Shown here piece after piece: positions 12,191 to 23,610 of a stretch of 64,000 nucleotides of DNA. The stretch's first letter is position 1. Each line of letters starts with the position of its first letter. This stretch comes from Macrosoma leucophasiata. Taxonomy: Eukaryota; Arthropoda; Insecta; Lepidoptera; Hedylidae. The translations under genes were made by a program, and so were the position numbers. The stretch covers positions 12,388,501 through 12,452,500 of the forward strand of contig JAWQUS010000027.1 of the NCBI GenBank assembly GCA_036365455.1, read 5' to 3'. Below the pieces are notes generated by a model. The model made no database searches, was not told the origin of the DNA, and was given only the letters and a program-made list of their open reading frames with translations.

Positions 12191-13498
12191 TACATGGCGG
12201 CGTATACGTTGAATGTATTCTGAGTCTGGTTTAATTTTTTATTTTTATATACAACGAAAATGTAACTTAAAATAACTAATTTTAAATTTCGAATAAATGA
12301 TAACTAAAACAAATAAGTTTATTTTTTATACGAGTATAAGTTTTGACAAATATATGAACAACGATTTCGGTAACCGTTAGTTACACCTGTATTACGTAAT
12401 GCTTTTATTTTTAGATGCTTAGACACTTTTAATTAATATGTTTGACACAACTACATGACACGTAAATTATTACCTATAAGGTACAACATATTTCCTTTTT
12501 CAACGAAAACCAACTTATCTTTACGTCTTCATTTCCTCGAAACGGTAGGCAGGCGTAGGTATAAACGGAAGCAAAATGTCTTTGCTTGCTTTTCTCTACA
12601 TATTTTTACATATTTTTCGAACAAGCAATACCTACACAACGTATAAAGAATGGCTGTGTTACTTTACACTAAGTTCTCGATTCGTCGCGTTCCTCAATTG
12701 AAAATTTTCAACGAAATTTAGTTTGAACAAGATATTCTGTACAGTGTTTGATATATGATATATTTTCAAAAACAGCAAATCTATCTTTGAACATTTAGTC
12801 AATAAATAACTAGCTACTACGGAACCCGTCATGGGCGAGTCCGACTCGGACCTGGCCGCTTTTTTGGTTCTCTTATTAATAGGAACTTACGATTCATAAT
12901 TTATAAAATTATAAACATCTGCCTATTGCTTCGAGTATGTAGGCGTGATGTTATGTTTAACTTTCTGTGACAAAATAGAAAACCCTTACCAAAAGTCGTC
13001 GTACAATAAATGGCACTCTTCCTTTCAGAGAGACGCACTCTCGCGGAACAAGTTTGTGGCAATTGTTTTACGGCCTGCCTTTTCTTGAATCGTCAAATGT
13101 AAGTCTATTGTTGGTGTTTCTCTCTCCATCAACAATACACTATATTAACATTTTTATGCAATTGTGTCGTGATTTTGTTAATTTTGGAATAAACAATGTA
13201 CCTACTAAATACTACCTATTTACATTAAAAAAGTTTTAAAAGGCTGTATTTTTTATTGAAATAAAACCTAACTTCGACCAAATTCAGCCATTATGAGTGC
13301 TCTTTTTCGATGTAAAACCATACATTATTTAAAACGAAGACCAACCTATGTCGTCCAGCTCCTGCACTGCAATTTTAACACCAGATTAATAAAAAAAATT
13401 ACCTGTTTTTAAAAGAAGCTCGCTACTTACAATACAATCGATCAATTTTAAATGTATCATAAGTCATGCCACTTTCCTGCTAAATAATAATGCTTAAT
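12191..13498. other. no feature seen
   Basis: AT-rich flank of the BEL/Pao insertion; no supported feature. Confidence 0.5.
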
Positions 13499-13503
13499 AA
13501 TAT
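13499..13503. repeat. target site duplication (left), aatat
   Basis: aatat directly before the left LTR; the same five bases follow the right LTR at 22170-22174. Five bp is usual for BEL/Pao integration. Confidence 0.85.
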
Positions 13504-15061
13504 TGTGGGGGACAAATGGCTTTTACACCAAAGTCAAACACAAATCTGCATCGAAGTGATTCACAATGGACTGTATTTTTTCGGTTCTGCAATGTTTCAT
13601 ACTATTCTAACTTATTCACTAGCTTATTTCACTATACTATAACTAACTAGCGAACCAGGGGGTCTGGTACTATTCTAAACTTTCACTGGCAATACCTTCA
13701 CGGTCTGGAAGCACTTTTCTTGCGGAGAATCGAACGAGGACAAACTAGCAACGAAATGTACCGAGTTATATACGCTTCCAAACCGTCTCCTTCCATGTCA
13801 AAATGCCGTGACACGCCCAAAAATCGAACGTCACGAAGGTCCGGGTCAATAGAGATAGGACTCTAAATCATTACATATACGGTCTAATTTCCTACCACCG
13901 TCATACATCTCTGCTGACCCGCCCCCGCCTTGATACATTTCATACGCAATATCTCTTATTCTATTAAATTTTCTTATACAATTCTTATTAGATTCTTATT
14001 CTAATTCAATACACTTTCAAAGTTTTTACTTATTAGAAACACATAATTTTTTAGGGGCTCTGTCATGCTCTATCACCTATGACACGATTGTATATCGCTA
14101 GCCAAACCTAAATACAATTAAAAACCGCAAACGGCATCTGCCTATCTCCTTTATTCTAAGCGTGAGAGACAATTTTATCTAACAAGTAAGATTAGGTACA
14201 TTCGTTTTTTCCGTATTGTGAGTCTACTTACACTCTTTATACATATATCTCCCTGAGGGGGCAACAAAAATACATCTCGTACATAACTTTCAGCCTAGTA
14301 TCTTTGTTATTTACGAAAATACAGCGACTTTCACCTCTCTCTCCATACAAAATGTTGAATTCAACATCAGCTGTGAACAAACTAATTGAATCTACCTACA
14401 TACAAATTGATATTTCTAACCGTAACATTTTGTACAATTTGTGTTATAATTTCTCAATTTCTTTACTTTCTACGCGCGCTACGTGGTCGCAGCTCCGTGC
14501 ACATCTCCGAGCCAGTGTGTGTGTGATAAGTATACAGCGAAATACCTAATTTACATTACAGTTTTGTCTAGACTCATCTCATAGTAGTGTCTACTACAGC
14601 GAACTTTGCCAGTCGATAACTACTGATCTGCCTATGCCATGCGTGGGGTTGGTCGTGAATATGCATTATTGGACATTCCTACGCCGAGCTATGCCACTGA
14701 CTGAGCTCTAAAAAAGTGCGCTGCGTATTTACGCTTCCTCCGCGTCACTTCCCCGCACTTCACCCCCGCCGCCGCAGGCGGATCAGGTGCTCTGTCGGTC
14801 ACCTCTTCGTGGACGACCCTTTCGACTAACCGAAAATACCTACACCTCCAAATTTAATATTTTCTATGGCAATCGCTAGACAACAATTCTTTTATCATCA
14901 TACTCAAATATTACATGCCTACTATGAGAACCTAACGAGTTATATCGAATTAAAAACTGCCGCTGCATACAACCAACATACACCTAGCGGTCATTGCGAG
15001 CTTTACTGACTTTACTTATTTTCATAATGAAATACGACGCCTATTGATTCTATCCTTTACA
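13504..15061 (-). repeat. left LTR (3' LTR of the element)
   Basis: Begins tgtgggggac and ends ctttaca (TG...CA), 1558 bp, aligned without gaps to 20612-22169. An 81-codon frame occurs identically in both LTRs (14304 and 21412) and is not regarded as a gene. Confidence 0.93.
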
Positions 15062-15077
15062 GTCTCCCCCCGGCGTA
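15062..15077 (-). other. polypurine tract next to 3' LTR
   Basis: On the - strand the sequence just before the 3' LTR is cgccggggggagac, a G-rich purine run at the place where plus-strand DNA synthesis is primed in LTR elements. Confidence 0.7.
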
Positions 15078-16131
15078 GACCTTCGAGCCTCATCATCTAC
15101 CGGAAGGATAATCAATCTACATACTGGGCGTCTAAATATTCCACCTTGAGTCCGAGCCTCCGCACTACGTACCATGCCACTAGGTCCCGAACACACCCGT
15201 TCTACCAAACTACGGGGTCATACAATACGAGGCAACAATTACTATCTATTTTAACAACTGTGTCACTCTAACATGTCATAATATTTATTATCGCTACGAT
15301 TGTCACCTTTCGGAGACAACACTGGTAGGCATTCAAATCAACTACCGCCTCCTGAACATATCGGGTAACTACCTAACCTCCGATCGACCGCGGCGCACCG
15401 CGCTTGCCGTTTGCAGTTTCCAAATACCTACATACAAACTGACCGCCGATCCGATAATATCTACTTGAGACAATCGTATTCACTACGTTTCCATACTACG
15501 TTAGTTCGATAATAAAAAACATGAGACACTTTGCCGCTATGCCTAAGTGCCTATTCCTCATCAGTGACATACCTACAATTAAATTCAACAGTTGTTAACA
15601 TTCATTGCATTTAAATCCTTTATTATTTATCATAGCAATTCACATCATTACTTGCCTCTTAATTATTATTAAAATTACAAACTCAAAATAACTATTTCAA
15701 CTTAAAAAACTCAACAAAATAACGGCTATGGAATTCCACTACATGATTCCGTCCGATTGGGCTACCAAAAACTCAACTAAAAGCCCCAAAATATTCATTT
15801 TTCAAAAATATCCACTTAGTATGGCAGGCGCTCACTCAATTTTACCAAAATTCGCCACTAAGTGATTTTTTACTACCTCTTACATGTCTCAAATACCCAT
15901 GACATGTTTCAAACAAACGTAGGACTATTCAATACCTAACTTAATATCCACATTTAAAATCTCTAATTAACTTCTCCGCTAAGTGCATCAAACCTTAAGT
16001 TGTATGGACAAAAACACACTTACAAAAAAGGAAGCTATCTTCCCATCGCGGATATTGCTATTGCAAACTGATAGGCGTTTGTGTTATTTCCTTGTTGACG
16101 CCTACCATTGCAAACTCCTCTAACTTAGTTA
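15078..16131 (-). other. non-coding 3' internal region of BEL/Pao element
   Basis: About 1.05 kb between the ORF stop and the purine tract with no open frame on the element strand. In a full-length relative the integrase or an env-like gene could occupy this space. I see no recognisable remnant. Confidence 0.55.
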
Positions 16132-19100
16132 TTATTGCAATGTAACACCCAAAAAGGTGCACAAACGACTCAAGGGCCATCGTCGGTACATACTAAGGTC
16201 TGGGGGCCTACCTAAACTTGCCCGATACCTATCAAAATACCTAAATACCGACTGTACCACTGCCCGAAGTCGCAACTTCAAGTAATGCGATATTAACTTT
16301 TTTACCATCCAGTGATTATTCCTTTTATGTTCACTGTTGGTAACTAACATCACGCCATCTATACTAGGCGGGTTCCTACGTTGGGTAAGCACATTTCCCG
16401 TGCTACATTTACCTCTCAATTTAAACACACAGCTTCTTTTATCTATGTTACCTAACTTGTAACCATGATTCGAACGACCTATGTTTCTTCCGTTTCTACC
16501 TACTCCGCTGGCGAATCTAACGCGCCGTGCCTTCCTAACTGGCAACCGTTCGGCTTTCCGACTATCATTACGCCTCATACTTAAATCCGGGGTAGGTACG
16601 TTACTATAATTTCCTATCGACCGTGACGCGTTATCGTGAGCATGAGCAAGGTGGTCATGTAAAGGTCGTTCCGCTGTGACCAGGCGTGGGTTGCACGTTT
16701 TGTGCGCAACCGAAACCTCCTCCAGCGGCGCGACCAACACCTTTCTGAACCCCGCCGGTTCCTCATTTCCTATTTGAAACGAGGGGCCGGTGCACCATCT
16801 GGAGGAGGGGCCTGGTCGCAATTGGTTGACCAATGTTCCATCGACCGCTGCATTCCATGCAGTGGGAACCCACCTCCGATGTTCAGAAAGCTCCGCTATA
16901 CCTACTAGCCTACGCGCTATGTCCGGTTCATACCTACACGTACTATTATCGAACCGTTGCAAACCTGTCGTGGAATCTTTACTAAAATACATCCCTATAT
17001 ATTTCCCTGGATGTTTCTCTAAAATGCCTGTGGTTTTATATATTACTGCGTTTTCATCTTGCGCCACAAATGGCGAACTATGCGCCCCAAAATTCAATGA
17101 CGTCATTACATATTCATCAGGGGGGCTCACACGATGCTCCCCCCGCCACAGATACTGTTGAGCTAAGCTATCCTCCTTTCTAAGCTCTACTGGTAAAAAC
17201 ACATCGCGGCTGTCCGCGGTTAAAATCATTCTGCCTACTTTAAACCCATACAAAATTTCATCTAATGACTGTACTAAGTCCGGGCCCTCTAATAAGAATT
17301 CGTTCTGGTTTTTTCCTTTCGACTTAGCCGCAGCGTCGAACACCAGACGAACCTTCCCCGGCCTACTTGGGTTCGTGACAGCTACATGAGGCAAATACCG
17401 TTCCCTTGACTCGTAGGTATTTACCTCCCCTAAAGGCTCCCTGCTGCCTTTTTCTAACAAACTGTTATCTTGCGCCCTATCCGTTTTGCGCTCTATACCT
17501 ACTAAACGCGTGGTATGTACATGTAACACTGACGCGTTTCTCACTACATTATTTTTAGGCATTGACCCATGGATGACCCATCCCAACTGGGTCAGTGACG
17601 CGGCCGGCTGCCTACGGCTACCGGTCACCAACTTCCGCGACACTATAAGATGCCAATTATCCGCACCTATGAGAATTTGAGGTCTCACTCCCTCGTAACA
17701 AACCGAATCCGGTGACAATGCTCTAAAATGTGACATTTTTAATAGTTCCTGACTAACGGTCTGACTACCCAATGTGAGGTTTCGTACCGTACGCGCTTTA
17801 ATTCTATAAGGGCGTCCGCTCTGCCCGGCCAAGCTAACACCTACTAGACGGCTTCCGGATTCCTGCCTACTAGAGTTAGCGCCTATTATATTCAGGGCGC
17901 GAACCGGCCCCCGGGCCCCTATCGACTTTGCCAACTGTTCGTCAATCAAAGTGATAGTGGACCCCTCATCTAATAACGCGTAGGTCTGTACCCCCTTACC
18001 CCTGCCACCCCCTATTGTGACAGGGCAGACCTTAAGAAGTACCTGCGTACTATCAACTGGCGTATGCGCCGACGCCGTAAGTACCGTCTCCACTGGTACC
18101 TCTTTAAATTCCGGCCGCGGCTCGGAATGCAACAGCATGTGGTGTGATTGTGTGCAACCACCCTTACCACATCGCTTTGCCTTACATTGAAAACATCTAT
18201 GTTTCCCGCTTAAACATTTATAACATATTTGCGCTTCCCTTGCCCAGTTCCAGCGCTCCTGTACCGACATCGCGATAACCTTACCGCACGCATCGGTCCG
18301 GTGCCCACTACCACAACAGAGACATGTAACTGCCGCCTCTGTTGTTTTATACACCGGCCGGCGTGCGCGGTCTAACCTTTTATCTACTGGCCGCGATGTC
18401 GGCGGCTGCACTGCGCGCGCGCTTGCTATCGTGCTTTTCTCGTATGAGAACTGAATAGCCCTATCAGCCTCCTTCATGAGAAAGTTCGCTAATCTAGTTA
18501 GCTCGGATTCCGGCCCGTCCGCCCTATCGAAAGCATAGTCATACCACTTGTTTTTAAGGTGGGGACTAAGTTTCTCACTTAACATCCTAGGTAGCCGTGG
18601 ATCCGTATTTCTACCTACCGGATCCACACTTTCAATCACAGTGACTACGTTTTGCACTTTAACCGCAAAAATATTTAACTCATTTGCCGATGCCCCCACA
18701 TTAGGTAGTCGCATTACCTCCCCTACTGCCTGGTCTATAATAGTGCCTGGGCGACCGAAACATTGTTCTAGGGTCTTCATAATTCTATCTGGGTCTGACG
18801 CCGAATATAAAAGGGCCGACACCGCCTGTCGTGCCGGACCCCGCAAGCACGCCCTCAACCTAGCCAAATTCTCTATGTCCGTGAGTCTATAATTCTGCGT
18901 AGAATCCCTCATCGCTGCTTTGAATGGCAACCACTCCCTAGGGTCCCCATCAAATAAGGGTAACTCCTGGGCCTGTCGTGGTGGGGGTCGACCCCGCGAC
19001 ATATTCTCTAACGCGTACACTAAACGATCCAGGACTTCGTCTTTAGAGATATTGGTTTTGGCGGGCTCGTCTTGTTTACTGTTATTCGGCGCCCTACCAT

Positions 19101-19536
19101 CCCCTAGCCTATCCTCCCCCCGTAAAAATTCCCGCGGGGGATGACTATCCTGTAACCAATGTTCTACCCTTTCGTTCGCATCTATTTGCCCGTTCACACT
19201 ATCCCTATCAGTTTCTTCCGGCGGCGTTACCCTATCCTTAGCTATCTGCTTATCCACTAAACCGGCTTCTATTTCTAACTGCCTGATTCGTGCCTTTAAC
19301 ATGTCTGTTTCCGTGTTAATTTGCTCCCGCCTAGCGCGCGCACTATCGGTTGACCGTCGCGAACAAACCGATGGCGGCCGCGTACCTAAAGTTTCCTGTT
19401 TGGTAACTACTTGCTCGGTCCTACTGGTCCCTGGCAATGGTACGTCCTGCGGAGCCTCGGAAGGAGACTCTGGATAGTCTGGTATGACCCTAAGCGCCGC
19501 GCGCTTCCTAGTGGTAGGTGGACTCCTTGGCATCAT
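16132..19536 (-). CDS. BEL/Pao Gag-Pol-like polyprotein, internally deleted
   Basis: A 1134-residue ORF; the first ATG is at 19536. Residues about 75-105 look like a coiled coil. About 190-335 fit the DUF1759 gag family (PLFDGDPREW, then LRACLRGPARQAV). About 405-465 are cysteine/histidine-rich (CLCCGSGH, then CYKCLSGKHRCFQC). The protease motif LLDEGST is near 522-528. RT palm pieces follow: YLPHVAV, VRLVFDAAAKSKG (about 730-741), LTADSRDVF (about 773-781, holding the first catalytic Asp) and FGAHSSPFVAQ (about 817-827). The YVDD motif that should follow is absent. The frame instead jumps to the RNase H-end motif RRWVPTAWN (about 888-896), then to about 230 residues I cannot assign. A stretch that normally precedes YLPH also seems missing. 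Despite these losses there is no stop or frameshift. Confidence 0.88.
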   Translation of the reverse strand: MMPRSPPTTRKRAALRVIPDYPESPSEAPQDVPLPGTSRTEQVVTKQETLGTRPPSVCSRRSTDSARARREQINTETDMLKARIRQLEIEAGLVDKQIAKDRVTPPEETDRDSVNGQIDANERVEHWLQDSHPPREFLRGEDRLGDGRAPNNSKQDEPAKTNISKDEVLDRLVYALENMSRGRPPPRQAQELPLFDGDPREWLPFKAAMRDSTQNYRLTDIENLARLRACLRGPARQAVSALLYSASDPDRIMKTLEQCFGRPGTIIDQAVGEVMRLPNVGASANELNIFAVKVQNVVTVIESVDPVGRNTDPRLPRMLSEKLSPHLKNKWYDYAFDRADGPESELTRLANFLMKEADRAIQFSYEKSTIASARAVQPPTSRPVDKRLDRARRPVYKTTEAAVTCLCCGSGHRTDACGKVIAMSVQERWNWAREAQICYKCLSGKHRCFQCKAKRCGKGGCTQSHHMLLHSEPRPEFKEVPVETVLTASAHTPVDSTQVLLKVCPVTIGGGRGKGVQTYALLDEGSTITLIDEQLAKSIGARGPVRALNIIGANSSRQESGSRLVGVSLAGQSGRPYRIKARTVRNLTLGSQTVSQELLKMSHFRALSPDSVCYEGVRPQILIGADNWHLIVSRKLVTGSRRQPAASLTQLGWVIHGSMPKNNVVRNASVLHVHTTRLVGIERKTDRAQDNSLLEKGSREPLGEVNTYESRERYLPHVAVTNPSRPGKVRLVFDAAAKSKGKNQNEFLLEGPDLVQSLDEILYGFKVGRMILTADSRDVFLPVELRKEDSLAQQYLWRGEHRVSPPDEYVMTSLNFGAHSSPFVAQDENAVIYKTTGILEKHPGKYIGMYFSKDSTTGLQRFDNSTCRYEPDIARRLVGIAELSEHRRWVPTAWNAAVDGTLVNQLRPGPSSRWCTGPSFQIGNEEPAGFRKVLVAPLEEVSVAHKTCNPRLVTAERPLHDHLAHAHDNASRSIGNYSNVPTPDLSMRRNDSRKAERLPVRKARRVRFASGVGRNGRNIGRSNHGYKLGNIDKRSCVFKLRGKCSTGNVLTQRRNPPSIDGVMLVTNSEHKRNNHWMVKKLISHYLKLRLRAVVQSVFRYFDRYRASLGRPPDLSMYRRWPLSRLCTFLGVTLQ

Positions 19537-19699
19537 CACTGTTTAACTACCTCAACTACACTGAAATAGGTCCCTACCTCCCTAACTGAGATGGTCCCTA
19601 CACAGTAACACAATTCAACAAAAATAAAAAATTTAAAAATTCCTAACGGCCTAACACACACACAAATACACTGGCCTGAAAATATACACGGATTACGAC

Positions 19700-20340
19700 T
19701 CACTGTATATCCGTCCGTATCCGCGATCCGCGAAGTTGCAGGCGCCGCCGACGTCCCGATGCTCGGCCGCACCCGCCCGATGCCGCTGTGCTGAGCTGTG
19801 CAGACGCTGACGCTGCCACGAAGCCGCCGCCGCCGACGCCGTTGACCCGACGTCCCGGCTGCTCCGCTGAAGGCGCCCAAGCTGCGATGCTCAGGGCGGT
19901 CCCGCCCGAGTTGCGTATGCGCTAGCGTACGAAACGCCGCGCCGTACGCCCCTGCTCAAGGCGGCTGCCCAAGCGGTGAAAACGCTGGCGTTCGAAACGC
20001 CCGCGCTGTGATGCTCGCCGACCCGGCCTGCTGCGGTCGCTGACGCTGGTAGCGCCCAAGCCGCACGGCCCGTGCTCAAGGCGGTCAAGCCCGAGTATCG
20101 CCCGTGCTCAGGGTTGTAAGGCCTGAGCGATGACGGTGCTGGCGTTCAAAACGCCGAAGCTGCGATGCCCGTCGACCTGGAGCGGTGTGGTCGCTGGCGC
20201 TGGATAGCGCCCAAGCCACGATGCCCGTTGACCCCGAGGTGCAGCTGCTGGCGCCTGCTTGGCGCCCTGGTCCCGCTGCACGTCGACCCTGTTCCTCGTC
20301 GTTCCCTGGCCTCGCCCTCAGACTGCGAGACCTGGAATGC
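19700..20340 (-). repeat. GC-rich leader with imperfect ~60-nt tandem repeats
   Basis: The 5' leader of the BEL/Pao element is strikingly GC-rich compared with everything around it. It is built from degenerate units: tgctcaaggcgg-type cores near 19888, 19953, 20073 and 20105, and gctggcgttcgaaacgcc-type cores at 19921, 19984 and 20138. Several overlapping frames here (for example 19536-19880, 20146-20700) lack homology and probably reflect the lack of AT-rich stops. Confidence 0.7.
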
Positions 20341-20589
20341 ACGTTCCGTTCCGTTAAATAACGCGCCGGTATCCCACTCCGGCTCTTCCTTGCCGGTCGT
20401 TACCGTTACCCCTTTCTTCAATCGGCCGCTGGTGCCCAAAGTCAGGCTTCGAAATACCCGATACTGGTAAGTCGCTCCTGGCACCTTAAAATCCGGCGTC
20501 CATGGACCGACAACTTGGTCCGACGCTCTCCTTGGCCGGTTGCTAGTTCCAAATTTCCTTTCCCGGATGGCCGCTGGTGGCCTACTAAT

Positions 20590-20605
20590 CCGGCTCGAAG
20601 GACCA
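20590..20605 (-). other. primer binding site, complementary to tRNA-Tyr 3' end
   Basis: On the - strand, tggtccttcgagccgg lies 6 nt inside the 5' LTR. Its complement, ccggctcgaaggacca, equals the 3' end of metazoan tRNA-Tyr (acceptor strand tcgaagg, discriminator A, CCA), from general knowledge of that tRNA. It fixes the element's transcription direction. Confidence 0.85.
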
Positions 20606-20611
20606 GAACTT

Positions 20612-22169
20612 TGTGGGGGACAAATGGCTTTTACACCAAAGTCAAACACAAATCTGCATCGAAGTGATTCACAATGGACTGTATTTTTTCGGTTCTGCAA
20701 TGTTTCATACTATTCTAACTTATTCACTAGCTTATTTCACTATACTATAACTAACTAGCGAACCAGGGGGTCTGGTACTATTCTAAACTTTCACTGGCAA
20801 TACCTTCACGGTCTGGAAGCACTTTTCTTGCGGAGAATCGAACGAGGACAAACTAGCAACGAAATGTACCGAGTTATATACGCTTCCAAACCGTCTCCTT
20901 CCATGTCAAAATGCCGTGACACGCCCAAAAATCGAACGTCACGAAGGTCCGGGTCAATAGAGATAGGACTCTAAATCATTACATATACGGTCTAATTTCC
21001 TACCACCGTCATACATCTCTGCTGACCCGCCCCCGCCTTGATACATTTCATACGCAATATCTCTTATTCTATTAAATTTTCTTATACAATTCTTATTAGA
21101 TTCTTATTCTAATTCAATACACTTTCAAAGTTTTTACTTATTAGAAACACATAATTTTTTAGGGGCTCTGTCATGCTCTATCACCTATGACACGATTGTA
21201 TATCGCTAGCCAAACCTAAATACAATTAAAAACCGCAAACGGCATCTGCCTATCTCCTTTATTCTAAGCGTGAGAGACAATTTTATCTAACAAGTAAGAT
21301 TAGGTACATTCGTTTTTTCCGTATTGTGAGTCTACTTACACTCTTTATACATATATCTCCCTGAGGGGGCAACAAAAATACATCTCGTACATAACTTTCA
21401 GCCTAGTATCTTTGTTATTTACGAAAATACAGCGACTTTCACCTCTCTCTCCATACAAAATGTTGAATTCAACATCAGCTGTGAACAAACTAATTGAATC
21501 TACCTACATACAAATTGATATTTCTAACCGTAACATTTTGTACAATTTGTGTTATAATTTCTCAATTTCTTTACTTTCTACGCGCGCTACGTGGTCGCAG
21601 CTCCGTGCACATCTCCGAGCCAGTGTGTGTGTGATAAGTATACAGCGAAATACCTAATTTACATTACAGTTTTGTCTAGACTCATCTCATAGTAGTGTCT
21701 ACTACAGCGAACTTTGCCAGTCGATAACTACTGATCTGCCTATGCCATGCGTGGGGTTGGTCGTGAATATGCATTATTGGACATTCCTACGCCGAGCTAT
21801 GCCACTGACTGAGCTCTAAAAAAGTGCGCTGCGTATTTACGCTTCCTCCGCGTCACTTCCCCGCACTTCACCCCCGCCGCCGCAGGCGGATCAGGTGCTC
21901 TGTCGGTCACCTCTTCGTGGACGACCCTTTCGACTAACCGAAAATACCTACACCTCCAAATTTAATATTTTCTATGGCAATCGCTAGACAACAATTCTTT
22001 TATCATCATACTCAAATATTACATGCCTACTATGAGAACCTAACGAGTTATATCGAATTAAAAACTGCCGCTGCATACAACCAACATACACCTAGCGGTC
22101 ATTGCGAGCTTTACTGACTTTACTTATTTTCATAATGAAATACGACGCCTATTGATTCTATCCTTTACA
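20612..22169 (-). repeat. right LTR (5' LTR of the element)
   Basis: Same 1558 bp as 13504-15061, offset by 7108 bases throughout, with no substitution found on reading. On the - strand it is the promoter-bearing 5' LTR. Confidence 0.93.
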
Positions 22170-22174
22170 AATAT
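22170..22174. repeat. target site duplication (right), aatat
   Basis: Matches 13499-13503. Confidence 0.85.
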
Positions 22175-22579
22175 AGTGTTTATTATATTTATAATACGGG
22201 ACAATATTTTAGTTAAATTGGATTTCGCCTGTTCAAGTTCCATGTTCTGATATTGTCACGATCTTGACGTGTAAGTGATGGATGGCTTGCTTCGTTAATC
22301 AGATTGTGAGACGATTACGATCCAGCGATGGATGATTGAAAATGATATCTCAATCAAACGTATTCCACAATATTTATTTCATTTTACATATAACGTTTTA
22401 AGATATTTATAGGTTTTTGATCTCTCATGATCCTATGAGACAAAAGATAAACAACTTGCAACTTTGACATTGTCAAAAATACGCTGGCGCCACGCATTCC
22501 GTATTACCTAACTGCTATACATTTACTGATAATGTTAAATTTGACAAAAACGTTAAGAAATATTTTGATGCAACCGAAT

Positions 22580-22724
22580 CTAATGGTGAGATTCACAGAC
22601 CGCACTACGATTTACTTTCGAGCAAAGTACGCTTCGAACTGTCAAAACCCATACATTTCTGACAGTTCTAAGCATATATTGCTCAAAGTAAAGTCGTAGT
22701 GCGGTCTGTCAATCTCACCATTAG
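22580..22724. mobile_element. short foldback MITE, about 45-bp inverted ends
   Basis: The left end atggtgagattcacagaccg, then cactacga and tttactttcgagca, returns inverted as tgctcaaagtaaa, gtcgtagtgcggtctgt and aatctcaccat. A TA sits at each outer edge. The centre holds a smaller inverted pair (gaactgtca / tgacagttc). No coding capacity. Confidence 0.8.
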
Positions 22725-23094
22725 TCTCTACCATAACTCAAAAGTTAGAAATTAGGTTCATATTTTAAAGATCAGGCCAGTTTCATAATCACCTCCCTTA
22801 ACCGTCCAAAAATCGTTATCGATAGACCTTTCTTGAAGGAGACTTACACACATAGGCACAAAGCGTTTGCTGGTACCGGTCGCCAATCCAGAATTTATTA
22901 GTCCCACCGGTCATTAATTCTAAGAGTTATGTTCTCTGTCTGTCTTCGGCCATTACCACGTTCATTTTGCAATTACTTGCGCTAAGTTAACAACTTTTCT
23001 CCTTTATCTACAGATCTAATTTCAGAAACAGTCGCATAACCGAACAATCCCATAACATTTAACTGAAACGGAATGTATTTACCAGCAGATAACT

Positions 23095-23147
23095 CAACTT
23101 AATATCTCCGATTTGTCCAGAATGTCTGTATCGGAGATGTTAAGTTG
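23095..23147. repeat. 18-bp stem hairpin
   Basis: caacttaatatctccgat (23095-23112) pairs with atcggagatgttaagttg (23130-23147) with one mismatch and a 17-base loop. Confidence 0.75.
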
Positions 23148-23177
23148 AATTGATAAATTCATGCAATTTATCAATTC
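23147..23177. repeat. 13-bp perfect hairpin, directly adjoining
   Basis: gaattgataaatt (23147-23159) and its exact reverse complement (23165-23177) around catgc. It sits back to back with the 23095-23147 hairpin. Confidence 0.75.
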
Positions 23178-23254
23178 AAAGATATTTAGAAGTTTTTGCT
23201 AATATTTTAAATTGATGAATTAATGAAGTCAAACTATCCCTTTATTGGTTTTGT

Positions 23255-23610
23255 TGTGGTTGTACTTTAATGTGTCAGGTGACACGCGGACCAATGAGTA
23301 TAAAAGCCAAAGCTGTCGAAGTATGGAGGGCTTTGGATTGGACCGTCCTCTGCGCTCGTCGATTGCCCGGTAAATTAGACTAGTGCTGTCTCTGCAAAAA
23401 TGTATTGGAGGCATTTTTGTTCAGACTGTCGTGCGGACAGCACGACAGTGTGTGTTAATGTGAATTGGTAATTTTATTTTATTAAAAAGCTAGATAAATT
23501 AACTACTCTTGATTTGCTGTATCCTAACAGGGTGACAACCTGTATGTACAAATAACAACATTCTGTTGTGACATGCAATAAAATATTTGATTTCATTTGA
23601 TTTGGTTCAC
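23255..23610 (+). other. possible retroelement remnant with TATA box and poly(A) signal
   Basis: A tataaaag motif lies near 23298. Further on there is a short hairpin (ctgtcgtg / cacgacag, near 23428-23450) and aataaa near 23579, followed by an (atttg)-like run. This order would suit a solo LTR or a LINE 3' end with an ATTTG tail. No matching copy or target duplication was found, so the call is weak. Confidence 0.3.

Larger units (their letters stand above)
13504..22169 (-). mobile_element. BEL/Pao-type LTR retrotransposon, non-autonomous derivative
   Basis: An 8666-bp insertion with two 1558-bp LTRs, a 5-bp target duplication, a PBS inside the right (5') LTR and a purine tract inside the left (3') LTR, so it is transcribed on the - strand. 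Its single long ORF carries a DUF1759-type gag region, a cysteine-rich nucleic-acid-binding region and a BEL/Pao-type protease, followed by pieces of RT and RNase H. No integrase core or YVDD box is visible. The LTRs show no difference that I can find and their lengths match exactly, so the insertion is young. A defective element this young was presumably moved by proteins from an intact relative. Confidence 0.92.

Noticed and set aside
14304..14549. 81-codon frame, identical at 21412-21657
   Set aside because: Lies wholly inside the two LTRs on the strand opposite to element transcription; the duplication comes from the LTRs, not from a gene family.
19536..20700. Several overlapping frames of 65-184 codons in the BEL/Pao leader
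   Set aside because: GC-rich repeated DNA has few stops; the products are low-complexity and overlap in different frames.
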